64,000 nucleotides of DNA from Streptomyces sp. 135 (GCF_020026305.1 NZ_CP075691.1:5890001-5954000); one strand, 5' to 3'; shown: positions 54,813 through 62,681, numbered from the stretch's first letter. Program-made: numbers and translations. Notes: generated by a model from the sequence alone, not told the origin.

Positions 54813-55852
54813 GACGCGACCTCGGCGTTCTTCTGGAGGGGCTGGGTGTGCTGGACGGGCTGGAGGGGCTGGAGGGGCTGGACGGGCTTCGTGAGGTGCG
54901 GTGGTCGGCCGGCGGTGACACTGCCGGGCGGTCCGGCCGGGGCCCGCAGCGCGGCGTACGCCCCCACGGCCGTGGCGCAGGCGATCAGACCCGCCGCCGT
55001 CAGGGTCGCGCCGTCCGGGTGGATCAGCGGCTGACCGCGCAGCGCCTGCCAGGTGACCAGTCCGAAGAGCGCCGCGTACGCTGCCGAGCCCACCAGGACC
55101 AGCCGCAGCCGCACCCGTTCGTCGGCGAGGCGGGCGACGCGCGGGGCGAGCGCCGTCAGCGCCATGAGGAGCAGCGGCAGCAGTTGCAGCGCGTGCATGC
55201 CGAAGAAGTGCGGGATGCGCAGGTCACCGCCGGTCGTCGACCAGCCGGTCAGCGGCATCGAGGGCCCGCCGTCCGGGACGCCCACGCTGTGCGCGCCGAC
55301 CACCGGGGACTCGCCGCGCCGCTGACCGGCCGCGGGCTGCGTCATCAGGAAGCCGACGGCGGCTCCGGCCAGCGCGATGGTGATGCCGCAGCGCATCGCC
55401 CAGGCGGAGGCCCGGTCGGCGATCCGGGCGCGCAGGAGCAGGGCCGCGATGACGACCGTGCCGAGCCAGAGGATGACGACGGTGACGGCCATCGCGTTGA
55501 ACAGCGTCTCGTCGAAGGGGGTCTGGTGGTTGAAGTGGCTGCGTCTCCCGCGCACCACCTGCCCGGTGATGATCAGCATTTCGATGGTGCTGGTCGCCAC
55601 GACCACCGTGCCCGCCCACCATCCCGCGCGCCGCCCGCGATCGAGCAGCGAAAGGATCCAGGCGAGCGAGAGACCGTACGCGACGAACGAGAGCGAGAAC
55701 TTGAACGGCTTGGCCCAGATCCGGGCGCCCGCGAGAACCCGGTCGTCGACCACGAGCCCCACCGCGCAGACGAGGGCCAAGGCGCACATGGAGGCAGAGA
55801 ACAGTACGAGTGGCCGGTGCCATGAATGCCATAAGGGCGTGCGGACGGGCAT
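54809..55852 (-). CDS. Multi-pass membrane protein of unknown function, partner of the ABA4-like gene
   Basis: 347 residues from ATG 55852, chosen over 55891 because AGGGGG precedes it and because 55891 would abut the operator. About eight hydrophobic helices: LVLFSASMCALALVCAVGLV, FKFSLSFVAYGLSLAWILSL, WWAGTVVVATSTIEMLIITG, MAVTVVILWLGTVVIAALLL and others. Distinctive loops are SHFNHQTPFDETLFNAMAVT and GGDLRIPHFFGMHALQLLPL, with conserved-looking His residues. The C-terminal tail is a Pro/Gln repeat (KPVQPLQPLQPVQHTQPLQ). I do not recognise a named family. It is overlap-coupled to the ABA4-like gene and divergent from MerR. Confidence 0.8.
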   Translation of the reverse strand: MPVRTPLWHSWHRPLVLFSASMCALALVCAVGLVVDDRVLAGARIWAKPFKFSLSFVAYGLSLAWILSLLDRGRRAGWWAGTVVVATSTIEMLIITGQVVRGRRSHFNHQTPFDETLFNAMAVTVVILWLGTVVIAALLLRARIADRASAWAMRCGITIALAGAAVGFLMTQPAAGQRRGESPVVGAHSVGVPDGGPSMPLTGWSTTGGDLRIPHFFGMHALQLLPLLLMALTALAPRVARLADERVRLRLVLVGSAAYAALFGLVTWQALRGQPLIHPDGATLTAAGLIACATAVGAYAALRAPAGPPGSVTAGRPPHLTKPVQPLQPLQPVQHTQPLQKNAEVAS

Positions 55853-55891
55853 GGGAGATCCCCCTGGTCTGTGGTCCGTGGTGTCCGACAA

Positions 55892-55935
55892 ATAGATAGT
55901 GGCGCTATCCGCTATCTGATAGCGCCACTATCTAT
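55892..55935. promoter_or_regulatory. 44-bp perfect palindrome between the membrane operon and MerR
   Basis: Seventeen-bp perfect arms (55892-55908 and 55919-55935) are separated by CCGCTATCTG. Inside, CGCTATC occurs as a direct repeat next to the inverted TGATAGCG, giving three overlapping half-sites. It lies in the divergent gap of the membrane operon (start 55852) and the MerR gene (start 55989), so it is the likely shared operator. Confidence 0.75.
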
Positions 55936-55988
55936 GATGGGTCGGAGGTTGGCAAGGGGGATCCGATGAACAGGAGCGGGAACGGGCC

Positions 55989-56681
55989 GTGCGCATTGGC
56001 GAGTTGAGTCGCAGGACCGGCGTTCCGGTGCCGACGATCAAGTACTACGTCCGGGAAGGCCTGCTGCCGCCGGGCGAACTGTCCAGCCCCAACCAGGCGC
56101 ACTACGACGAGACGCACGAGCGCAGGCTGCGGCTGATCCGCGCCCTGCTGGAGGTGGGCGGGCTGAAGGTGGCCGCCATCGCGGAGGTGCTCGGCGCCGT
56201 GGACGACCCGAGCCGCCCCCTGCACAAGGTCCTCGGCTCGGCGGCGGACCGGCTCGGCGGCGAGGGCGTCGCCGGTGACGGCGCCGAGGCGGACGCCGCG
56301 AACGCCGCCGTCGGGGCGCTGATCGCGCGGCGCGGCTGGCGTACGCACGAGTCGAACCCGGCGGCGGCGGACCTGTCACGGGCGCTGGCCGCCATGGCCT
56401 GGCTCGGCCACGGGGCGTTCACGGAACTGCTGGACGAGTACGCCGACGCCGCGGAACTCGTCGCCCGCGCCGACCTCGGCTATGTGGACCGGCGGGTCGC
56501 GGTCGAGGACCGGGTGGAGAGCGTGGTGATCGGTACGGTCCTCGGCGAGGCGGTGTTCAACGCGATGCGCAGGCTGGCGCACGTGGATGCTTCGGCGCGG
56601 CTGTACGGGACCGGGGCGGAGGAGGGGCCGGGGGAATTGGAAGGGCCGGGGGGGTCGGGGGAGCCGGAGGGGCCGAGCTGA
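55989..56681 (+). CDS. MerR-family transcriptional regulator
   Basis: 230 residues from GTG 55989. N-terminal domain: RIGELSRRTGVPVPTIKYYV, REGLLPPGELSSPNQAHYDE, RRLRLIRALLEVGGLKVAAI. The lysine-tyrosine pair in TIKYY instead of TLRYY is typical of the subgroup acting on membrane or drug-response genes. The C-terminal effector half is helical (SRALAAMAWLGHGAFTELLD, VARADLGYVDRRVAVEDRVE) and has no metal-binding Cys. The tail is an acidic Gly/Pro/Glu repeat (GPGELEGPGGSGEPEGPS). It is divergent from the ABA4-like operon across the 44-bp palindrome and presumably controls it. Confidence 0.9.
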   Translation: MRIGELSRRTGVPVPTIKYYVREGLLPPGELSSPNQAHYDETHERRLRLIRALLEVGGLKVAAIAEVLGAVDDPSRPLHKVLGSAADRLGGEGVAGDGAEADAANAAVGALIARRGWRTHESNPAAADLSRALAAMAWLGHGAFTELLDEYADAAELVARADLGYVDRRVAVEDRVESVVIGTVLGEAVFNAMRRLAHVDASARLYGTGAEEGPGELEGPGGSGEPEGPS

Positions 56682-56726
56682 CGTAGGGCGGGCCGGCGCG
56701 GCCGGTGTGGGGCCGCGCGGCGCCGC

Positions 56727-57419
56727 TCAGTCCTGCGCGAGCAACAGCCGCAGCGTCGCCTGGAGTTCCGTCTGTGCCACCCGCGCCGCCCCTTCGGCGT
56801 CCATCGACTCGACGGCACGCACCAGTTCGGCGTGCGAGGCGTCGCCGTGGTCCGCCTCCTCGCTGCGTACGTCGATGAGTTCGAGGAGGTCGATCAGGCC
56901 TTGCCGCAGCGCGGGCATGAACTCCGCGAACAGGTCGGTCAGCACCGGATTGCGCGCCGCCGCCACGACCGCCGCGTGCAGGGCGATGTCGGCGTCCACG
57001 AACGCCGCGTCGCCCTCGGCCGCCGCCGCCCTGCGCCCCTCCAGCGCGGCCCGCATCGCTGCGATGTCCTCGTCGGTGCGCCGCAACGCCGCCAGCCGGG
57101 CCGCCTGCACCTCCATCAGCATCCGCACCTCGTACACGTCGGTGACCGCCGCCCGCCGCAGCCGGGTCGGCCAGTCCGCGACGGGTTCCGTGGCGATGAC
57201 GAAGACGCCGGCGCCCTGCCGCGCCCGCACGAGCCCCGCCCCGGCGAGCGCGCGCAGGGCCTCGCGGAGGGTGGAGCGGCCGACGCCGAGCTCCTTGGCG
57301 AGCGTCGTCTCGCCCGGCAGTCTGGTCCCGACGGGCCAGTCGCCGCCGGTGATCTGCTCGCGCAGCCGGGCGGCGGCCTGCTCGACGAGGGGGCTGGGGC
57401 GGACGGAGTCGAGGGGCAT
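56727..57419 (-). CDS. GntR-family regulator with FCD effector domain
   Basis: 230 residues. Winged helix-turn-helix: LVEQAAARLREQITGGDWPV, GTRLPGETTLAKELGVGRST, LREALRALAGAGLVRARQGA. The FCD-type helical domain (about 90-230) has YEVRMLMEVQAARLAALRRT, DIALHAAVVAAARNP with the metal-coordinating Asp/His pattern, and DASHAELVRAVESMD with another His. FCD regulators sense small carboxylates or amino-acid-related ligands. The gene is divergent from leuA; a five-copy tandem repeat fills the gap (57437-57501) and overlaps the leuA promoter, so it may repress or tune leuA. This link is inferred from position only. Confidence 0.9.
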   Translation of the reverse strand: MPLDSVRPSPLVEQAAARLREQITGGDWPVGTRLPGETTLAKELGVGRSTLREALRALAGAGLVRARQGAGVFVIATEPVADWPTRLRRAAVTDVYEVRMLMEVQAARLAALRRTDEDIAAMRAALEGRRAAAAEGDAAFVDADIALHAAVVAAARNPVLTDLFAEFMPALRQGLIDLLELIDVRSEEADHGDASHAELVRAVESMDAEGAARVAQTELQATLRLLLAQD

Positions 57420-57436
57420 CGGGAGCCTTTTCGGTG

Positions 57437-57501
57437 GAGTACTTGTCTGAGGAGTACTGAGGAGTACTGAGGAGCACTTGTCTGAGGAGTACTTGTCTGA
57501 G
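57437..57501. repeat. Five contiguous tandem repeats in the GntR-leuA intergenic region
   Basis: GAGTACTTGTCTGAG at 57437-57451, the shortened GAGTACTGAG at 57452-57461 and 57462-57471, GAGCACTTGTCTGAG at 57472-57486, and GAGTACTTGTCTGAG at 57487-57501. The short units equal the long one minus TGTCT. The last copy contains the -35 of the leuA promoter. Confidence 0.9.
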
Positions 57502-57522
57502 GACCTGAGGTGTGTCTACTGT
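57493..57522 (+). promoter_or_regulatory. leuA leader promoter
   Basis: TTGTCT (57493-57498) and TACTGT (57517-57522) with 18-bp spacing. The expected transcription start falls at about 57529, the A of the leader-peptide ATG, so the leader peptide would be translated from a leaderless mRNA. Confidence 0.6.
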
Positions 57523-57528
57523 ATCGCC

Positions 57529-57576
57529 ATGATCTTCCGCGGTCTTCTCCTTCTCGGCTGCCGCGGCGGGGCCTGA
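57529..57576 (+). CDS. leuL: Leucine-rich leader peptide of leuA
   Basis: A 15-codon ORF, MIFRGLLLLGCRGGA followed by TGA, with four consecutive Leu codons (CTT CTC CTT CTC, 57544-57555). It begins at the predicted transcription start and lies 73 bp before the leuA GTG. Runs of the codon for the end-product amino acid in a short ORF followed by competing hairpins are the signature of ribosome-mediated attenuation. With leuA immediately downstream, a leucine attenuator is the natural reading. Confidence 0.72.
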   Translation: MIFRGLLLLGCRGGA

Positions 57577-57604
57577 AGCGACCGGCACCCCGCCGCGGGG
57601 TGCC
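57561..57604 (+). promoter_or_regulatory. Mutually exclusive attenuator hairpins in the leuA leader
   Basis: Stem A pairs 57561-57571 with 57588-57598 (11 bp perfect). Stem B pairs 57584-57591 with 57597-57604 (8 bp, 5-nt loop). They share 57588-57591 and 57597-57598 and cannot coexist. A ribosome stalled at the Leu codons would leave 57561-57571 free and allow A (antiterminator). A ribosome reaching the stop at 57576 would cover it and allow B (terminator). Confidence 0.68.
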
Positions 57605-57649
57605 GTGCTGCCGGTCTCCCGACCGAGCCCAGCCAGGAGCAGACCCGCC

Positions 57650-59413
57650 GTGACCGCGCCTCCCGTCACTTCACCCACGTACGACTGGAACCCGCAGCGC
57701 CCGGGACCCATGCCGTACCACCGCTACCGGCCCTACCAGGAGCGGGTGAACGTCCCCGACCTGCACCGGAGTTGGCCGAACGCGCGCATCGAGAGCGCAC
57801 CCCTGTGGGTGCCCGTCGATCTGCGCGACGGCAATCAGGCGCTCGCCGAGCCGATGGACACCGGCCGCAAGCGGCGCTTCTTCGATCTGCTCGTCTCGAT
57901 GGGGTTCAAGGAGATCGAGGTCGGCTATCCGTCGGCCAGCAGGACCGACTTCGACTTCGTCCGCCACCTCGCTCGGCGCGGCGGCGACGACGCGCTGCCC
58001 GACGACGTGACCGTCGTCGTCTTCACGCCCGCCAAACCCGAGCTGATCGACCGCACCTTCGAGTCGATCGAGGGGCTGCCGCGCGCCGTCGTCCACCTGT
58101 ACATCCCCACCTCGCCCGTCTGGCGTGACGTGGTCCTCGGGCGGTCGCGCGCCGAGGTGTACGACGTCGTCAAGGAGGCCGCAGCCCACATGGCGCGGCT
58201 CGCCGACGCGCGGCCGCACGCCGACATCCGCTTCCAGTTCGCCCCGGAGACGTTCAACCTCACCGAGCCCGACTACGTCCTCGAAGTCTGCGACGGCCTG
58301 ACCGAACTGTGGGACGCGAGCCCCGACCGGCCCGTCACGCACAACCTGCCGGCGACCGTCGAGATCGCCACCCCGAACGTGTACGCGGACCAGATCGAGT
58401 ACATGCACCGGCATCTCGCGCGCCGCGACTCCGTCATCCTCTCCGTCCATCCGCACAACGACCGCGGCACGGGCGTCGCCTGCGCCGAACTCGCCCTACT
58501 GGCGGGCGCCCAGCGCGTCGAAGGCTGCCTCTTCGGCAACGGCGAGCGGACCGGCAACGTCGACCTGGTCACGCTCGCCCTCAACCTCTACGCCCAGGGC
58601 GTCGACCCGATGATCGACTTCTCCGACATCGACGCCGTGCGCGAGGTCGTCGAGTACTGCAACCGCCTGCCCGTGCACCCCCGCCACCCCTACGCCGGTG
58701 ATCTCGTCCACACCGCGTTCTCCGGCACCCACCAGGACGCCATCAGCAAGGGGTTCGCCCAGCACGCGCGGCGCGCCGCCGAGTCGGGGCTCCCGGAGCG
58801 CGAGGCGCCGTGGGACGTCCCGTATCTGCCCATCGACCCGGCCGACATCGGCCGCACCTATGAGGCGGTCATCCGCGTCAACTCCCAGTCGGGCAAGGGC
58901 GGCATGGCGTATCTGCTCCAGACCCGGCACGGTCTCGACCTGCCGCGGGGCATGCGCCCCGACTTCTCGCGCGTGGTGCAGGAGGCCACCGACGACAGCG
59001 GTCAGGAGGCGACGGCGAAGGAGCTGTACGAGCTGTTCCGCGCGACGTACGTGGCGCCCGGGCGGGAAGGCGAGGTCGCCCTCTGCTCCTGGACCACCGA
59101 CCGGGCCCCGGACGGCGCGCACCGCTTCGTCTGCACCCTCCAAGTGGGCGACCGGGCAGGGGACTTCGAGGGCGTCGGGAACGGCCCGCTGTCCGCCTTC
59201 GCCGACGCCCTCGCCGCCGCCGGGATCACCGTCGACATCCTCGACTACGCCGAACACGCGGTGGGGGAGGGCGGCGCCGTCGAAGCCGTCGCGTACGCGC
59301 GGTGCCGGGTCGGGGACGCCGTCCGCTGGGGCGCGGGCCTGGACACCTCGGTGCTGACCGCGTCCGTACAGGCCGTCCTCGCCGCCGTGAACCGCGCGGG
59401 GACGGCACGGTGA
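57650..59413 (+). CDS. leuA: 2-isopropylmalate synthase
   Basis: 587 residues from GTG 57650 with AGGAGC 9 nt upstream. The N-terminus YDWNPQRPGPMPYHRYRPYQ is typical of the longer actinobacterial LeuA. Catalytic barrel: PLWVPVDLRDGNQALAEPMD with the metal Asp, FKEIEVGYPSASRTDFDFVR, VILSVHPHNDRGTGVACAEL with the metal His residues, GCLFGNGERTGNVDLVTLAL. The C-terminal regulatory domain (about 450-587) contains VCTLQVGDRAGDFEGVGNGP and AVEAVAYARCRVG, the leucine-binding dimer. It condenses acetyl-CoA with 2-ketoisovalerate, the first step of leucine synthesis. Expression is probably set by the leader attenuator and possibly GntR. Confidence 0.95.
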   Translation: MTAPPVTSPTYDWNPQRPGPMPYHRYRPYQERVNVPDLHRSWPNARIESAPLWVPVDLRDGNQALAEPMDTGRKRRFFDLLVSMGFKEIEVGYPSASRTDFDFVRHLARRGGDDALPDDVTVVVFTPAKPELIDRTFESIEGLPRAVVHLYIPTSPVWRDVVLGRSRAEVYDVVKEAAAHMARLADARPHADIRFQFAPETFNLTEPDYVLEVCDGLTELWDASPDRPVTHNLPATVEIATPNVYADQIEYMHRHLARRDSVILSVHPHNDRGTGVACAELALLAGAQRVEGCLFGNGERTGNVDLVTLALNLYAQGVDPMIDFSDIDAVREVVEYCNRLPVHPRHPYAGDLVHTAFSGTHQDAISKGFAQHARRAAESGLPEREAPWDVPYLPIDPADIGRTYEAVIRVNSQSGKGGMAYLLQTRHGLDLPRGMRPDFSRVVQEATDDSGQEATAKELYELFRATYVAPGREGEVALCSWTTDRAPDGAHRFVCTLQVGDRAGDFEGVGNGPLSAFADALAAAGITVDILDYAEHAVGEGGAVEAVAYARCRVGDAVRWGAGLDTSVLTASVQAVLAAVNRAGTAR

Positions 59414-60234
59414 CCCGGGAGACCTCACCCGCCCCCGGGCCCGCGGAGGCCGCCCCGCCCGTGCTGCACGCCGACGCCGTCACCGTCGTCCGCGACGGCC
59501 GCGCCATCCTCGAAGACGTCACCCTCACTGTCCGCCCCGGAGAGCACTGGGCGCTGCTCGGCGCCAACGGGGCGGGCAAGTCGACCCTGCTCGGCCTCTG
59601 CGGCGCCGTCGCCCACCCCACGCGCGGCACGGTCGAGGTGCTCGGCCGCCGACTGGGCAGCGTCGACCTGCGCGACCTGCGAGCGTACGTCGGTCATGTG
59701 AATCCGCGCCATCCGCTGCGCTCCCCGCTGCCGGTCCGTGACGTCGTCCTCACCGGGCTGACCAACAGCGTGGAGCCGGTACCACGTTGGCGCCCCACGC
59801 CCGAGCAGGAGGAGCGGGCCGACCACCTGATCGCCCTGCTCGGCCTCGCGCACCGCGCCGACGCCCGCTGGCCCACGCTCTCCCAGGGCGAACGCGGCCG
59901 CACCCTGATCGCGCGGTCCCTGATGCCGAGCCCGCGCCTCGTCCTGCTCGACGAACCCGCCACCGGCCTCGACCTCGCCGGACGGGAACGCCTGCTCGAC
60001 AGCCTGGACACCCTGCGCGCGACCCACCCGGAACTGGCCACGGTCCTGGTCACGCACCATCTGGAGGAACTGCCCGCCGGCACGACCCACGCGCTCCTCC
60101 TGCGCGACGGGGCCGCGCTCGCCTCCGGCGCCGTGGACGACGTACTGACCGGTGACCGGATCAGCGAGTGCTTCGACCACCCCGTGCGCCTGGAGCGCAC
60201 GGAGGGGCGCTGGAGTGTGCGTACGCACCGCTGA
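59410..60234 (+). CDS. Lone ABC transporter ATP-binding protein coupled to leuA
   Basis: 274 residues from GTG 59410, overlapping the leuA stop (GTGA). Walker A LLGANGAGKSTLLGL, signature PTLSQGERGRTLIARSL, Walker B LVLLDEPATGLDL with catalytic Glu, H-loop VLVTHHLEELPAGTTHALLL. A single nucleotide-binding domain, resembling stand-alone ATPases such as the YlmA/ModF type, whose partner is not encoded nearby. Overlap with leuA implies co-translation under the leucine attenuator. It could energise transport of a leucine-related compound, or the overlap could reflect genome compactness only. Confidence 0.88.
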   Translation: MTRETSPAPGPAEAAPPVLHADAVTVVRDGRAILEDVTLTVRPGEHWALLGANGAGKSTLLGLCGAVAHPTRGTVEVLGRRLGSVDLRDLRAYVGHVNPRHPLRSPLPVRDVVLTGLTNSVEPVPRWRPTPEQEERADHLIALLGLAHRADARWPTLSQGERGRTLIARSLMPSPRLVLLDEPATGLDLAGRERLLDSLDTLRATHPELATVLVTHHLEELPAGTTHALLLRDGAALASGAVDDVLTGDRISECFDHPVRLERTEGRWSVRTHR

Positions 60235-60243
60235 GCGGCATGA

Positions 60244-60282
60244 CGGAGGGGCCCGGCGCCACCCACGCGCCGGGCCCCTCCG
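60244..60282. terminator. Bidirectional terminator between the ABC ATPase and EF-hand genes
   Basis: Perfect 16-bp inverted repeat (60244-60259 and 60267-60282) with a 7-nt loop, between convergent stop codons at 60234 and 60308. Confidence 0.85.
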
Positions 60283-60307
60283 CTCCACCCGAGAAGACGA
60301 CGGGCGG

Positions 60308-60520
60308 CTACTTGTTCAGGCTCGCCCAGAACTCGTCGAACGACAGCCGCTTGTCCGCGTTGCTGTCCTTCGTGCCGATGACGGCCTCGGCCACCGTCTC
60401 GGTCATGTAGAAGTCGCCCATCTTGGCCATGGCGCTCTTCCACTCGGCCGCCGTGATGAAGCCGTCGCCGTCCGCGTCGAACTGGTCGAACGTCCTGCGC
60501 GCTTCGTCGATGTCCGCCAC
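60308..60520 (-). CDS. EF-hand calcium-binding protein (CabC-like)
   Basis: 70 residues from GTG 60520 (ADIDEARRTFDQF), with AAGGGG upstream; a longer frame to 60544 is possible but unlike the family. The first EF loop DADGDGFITAAE is canonical, with all calcium ligands and the central Gly. The second, DSNADKRLSFDE, keeps the acidic ligands but has Lys at the position of Gly, so it may bind calcium weakly. Small cytosolic calcium buffers of this type (CabC) affect spore germination and aerial growth in Streptomyces. The gene is monocistronic. Confidence 0.85.
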   Translation of the reverse strand: MADIDEARRTFDQFDADGDGFITAAEWKSAMAKMGDFYMTETVAEAVIGTKDSNADKRLSFDEFWASLNK

Positions 60521-60601
60521 CGGATCCACCCCTTCTTGGTGCACTACTGACGGGGGTCAGGGTATCCGCCGCCCCACCACCGGATCACAAGGAGTACACC
60601 C

Positions 60602-61294
60602 ATGGCCAGCGCCTCTCGCACCTCTGCCGAGCTCGGGACCATCCTGGAGGCCGCCGCACGCGGTACGTTCCCGCCGCCGGACAGCGCGATCACCGTCGTG
60701 CCGCAGCCCGGCCACCGCGACGCGGGGGTGATCGCCTTCACGGCGCACTCCGTCGTCTTCACCGACGAGGAACCCGCCTGGGTGCGGGCCACGCTCGCCG
60801 CCCTCGACTGCGACCCGCTCGCGGCCGCCATGAACGCGCGCTTCCACGCCGCCTTGACGGACCGGACGGGCCGTACGACGGACACCATCGACCTGCTGAC
60901 CGCGGCCACCGCCCGGCCGGGCACCCCCGACCCGCGCCTCGAACTGCGCGAACTGGACGACCCGGACCACCCACGCGTCGCCCGCGCCCGCGAGCACCGC
61001 GACGACGTACGCGTATGGACGTCCGCGGGCGGCGGCGTCCTGGTCATCGGCCGGGGCGTCGCGGGCCGCTGGGAGACGGCGGTCGAGGTCGAGGAGGACG
61101 CACGCCACCGGGGCCTCGGCCGCGCCCTGGCCGGCGCGGCACGCCATCTCGTCCCGGACGGCGACGTGGTGTGGGCGCAGCAGGCCGCGGGCAACGCGCG
61201 CGCCGTGCGGGCCTTCCAGGCGGCGGGGTACCGGCCGGTGGGGTCGGAGGCGCTGTTCGTGTCACCGCGTCAGGGAGCCCTCAGCACTCGATGA
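60602..61294 (+). CDS. GNAT-family N-acetyltransferase
   Basis: 230 residues from ATG 60602 with AAGGAG 6 nt upstream. The N-terminal half (about 1-135) is poorly conserved; VIAFTAHSVVFTDEEPAWVR and ARFHAALTDRTGRTTDTIDL suggest a degenerate first GNAT domain. The C-terminal half has the acetyl-CoA-binding motif A: WETAVEVEEDARHRGLGRAL with RxxGxG-like RHRGLG, then VVWAQQAAGNARAVRAFQAA with the conserved Asn and the Tyr in GYRPVGSE. The substrate is unknown. The 3' end overlaps the converging sdaA by 14 bp. Confidence 0.85.
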   Translation: MASASRTSAELGTILEAAARGTFPPPDSAITVVPQPGHRDAGVIAFTAHSVVFTDEEPAWVRATLAALDCDPLAAAMNARFHAALTDRTGRTTDTIDLLTAATARPGTPDPRLELRELDDPDHPRVARAREHRDDVRVWTSAGGGVLVIGRGVAGRWETAVEVEEDARHRGLGRALAGAARHLVPDGDVVWAQQAAGNARAVRAFQAAGYRPVGSEALFVSPRQGALSTR

Positions 61295-62681
61295 TGTTCA
61301 CCGCGAGCCCGCCCCGCGCGGTCTCCTTGTACTTGACGCTCATGTCGGCGCCCGTCTCCTTCATGGTCTTGATGACCTTGTCGAGGGAGACCTTGTGGGA
61401 GCCGTCGCCCCGCATCGCCATCTTCGCCGCGGTCACGGCCTTCACGGCCGCCATGCCGTTGCGCTCGATGCACGGGATCTGGACGAGGCCGCCGACCGGG
61501 TCGCAGGTCAGGCCGAGGTTGTGCTCCATGCCGATCTCCGCGGCGTTCTCGACCTGCTCCGGGGAGCCGCCGAGGACCTCGGCGAGCGCGCCCGCCGCCA
61601 TCGAGCAGGCGGAGCCGACCTCGCCCTGGCAGCCGACCTCGGCGCCGGAGATCGAGGCGTTCTCCTTGAAGAGCATGCCGATGGCGCCCGCGGCGAGCAG
61701 GAAGCGCACCACGGCGTCGTCCTTCTCCTCCTGGGAGGCGCCGCCGGGCACGAAGTTCATGTAGTAGTGCAGGACGGCCGGGATGATGCCCGCGGCGCCG
61801 TTGGTCGGGGCGGTCACGACGCGGCCGCCCGCGGCGTTCTCCTCGTTCACGGCCATGGCGTAGAGCGTGATCCACTCCATCGCGCGGGCCTGCGGGTCGC
61901 CCTCGGCGCGCAGCTGGCGGGCCGAGTTGGCGGCGCGGCGGCGGACTTTAAGGCCGCCCGGCAGGATGCCCTCGCGGGACATGCCGCGCGAGACGCAGGC
62001 CTGCATGGTGCGCCAGATGTCGAGGAGGCCCTCGCGGATCTCCTCCTCCGTGCGCCAGGCCTTCTCGTTCTCCAGCATCAGCGCGGAGATGGACAGGCCG
62101 GTCTCCTGGGCGAGGCGCAGCAGCTCGTCGCCGGTGCGGAAGGGGTACTTGAGGACGGTGTCGTCCGGCACGATCGGGTTCTCACCCTCCGCGCCCTCCT
62201 GCTCAAGCACCGTCTCGTCGACGACGAAGCCGCCGCCCACCGAGTAGTACGTCTTCTCCAGGACGAGGGCGCCCTCATGGTCGTACGCGAAGATCGTCAT
62301 GCCGTTGGCGTGGTACGGCAGGGCCTTGCGGCGGTGCAGGATCAGGTCCTCGTCGAAGTCGAAGCCGATCTCGTGCATGCCGAGGAGGCTGAGGCGGCCG
62401 CTGCTCTTGATCGCCTCGACCCGGGCGTCGGCACTCTCCACGTCCACCGTGCGCGGCGACTCGCCCTCCAGGCCGAGCAGCACGGCCTTCGGGGTGCCGT
62501 GGCCGTGGCCGGTGGCTCCGAGCGAGCCGAAGAGCTCGGCCCGTATGGCGGTGGTGTGGGCCATGAGGCCCTCGTTCTTGAGGCGGCTCGCGAACATGCG
62601 GGCGGCGCGCATCGGGCCGACCGTGTGGGAGCTGGACGGGCCGATGCCGATCGAGAACAGGTCGAAGACCGAGATGGCCAC
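61281..62681 (-). CDS. sdaA: L-serine ammonia-lyase (iron-sulfur type)
   Basis: 466 residues from GTG 62681, with TTGGAG upstream (AISVFDLFSIGIGPSSSHTV). The regulatory beta domain comes first, then the catalytic alpha domain with the 4Fe-4S Cys residues in CQGEVGSACSMAAGALAEVL and GLTCDPVGGLVQIPCIERNG. The SSSHT and GGRVVTAPTNGAAGIIPA stretches bind the substrate. It is the single-chain type and deaminates serine to pyruvate. It lies downstream of glyA on the same strand; the 163-bp gap contains the GTACGAA array and a long hairpin. SdaA and GlyA compete for serine, so shared control is plausible. Confidence 0.95.
   Translation of the reverse strand: MAISVFDLFSIGIGPSSSHTVGPMRAARMFASRLKNEGLMAHTTAIRAELFGSLGATGHGHGTPKAVLLGLEGESPRTVDVESADARVEAIKSSGRLSLLGMHEIGFDFDEDLILHRRKALPYHANGMTIFAYDHEGALVLEKTYYSVGGGFVVDETVLEQEGAEGENPIVPDDTVLKYPFRTGDELLRLAQETGLSISALMLENEKAWRTEEEIREGLLDIWRTMQACVSRGMSREGILPGGLKVRRRAANSARQLRAEGDPQARAMEWITLYAMAVNEENAAGGRVVTAPTNGAAGIIPAVLHYYMNFVPGGASQEEKDDAVVRFLLAAGAIGMLFKENASISGAEVGCQGEVGSACSMAAGALAEVLGGSPEQVENAAEIGMEHNLGLTCDPVGGLVQIPCIERNGMAAVKAVTAAKMAMRGDGSHKVSLDKVIKTMKETGADMSVKYKETARGGLAVNIIEC

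Noticed and set aside
57584..57604. Simple intrinsic terminator of an upstream gene
   Set aside because: The upstream gene is divergent (GntR, minus strand), so a plus-strand terminator here only makes sense as a leuA leader element.
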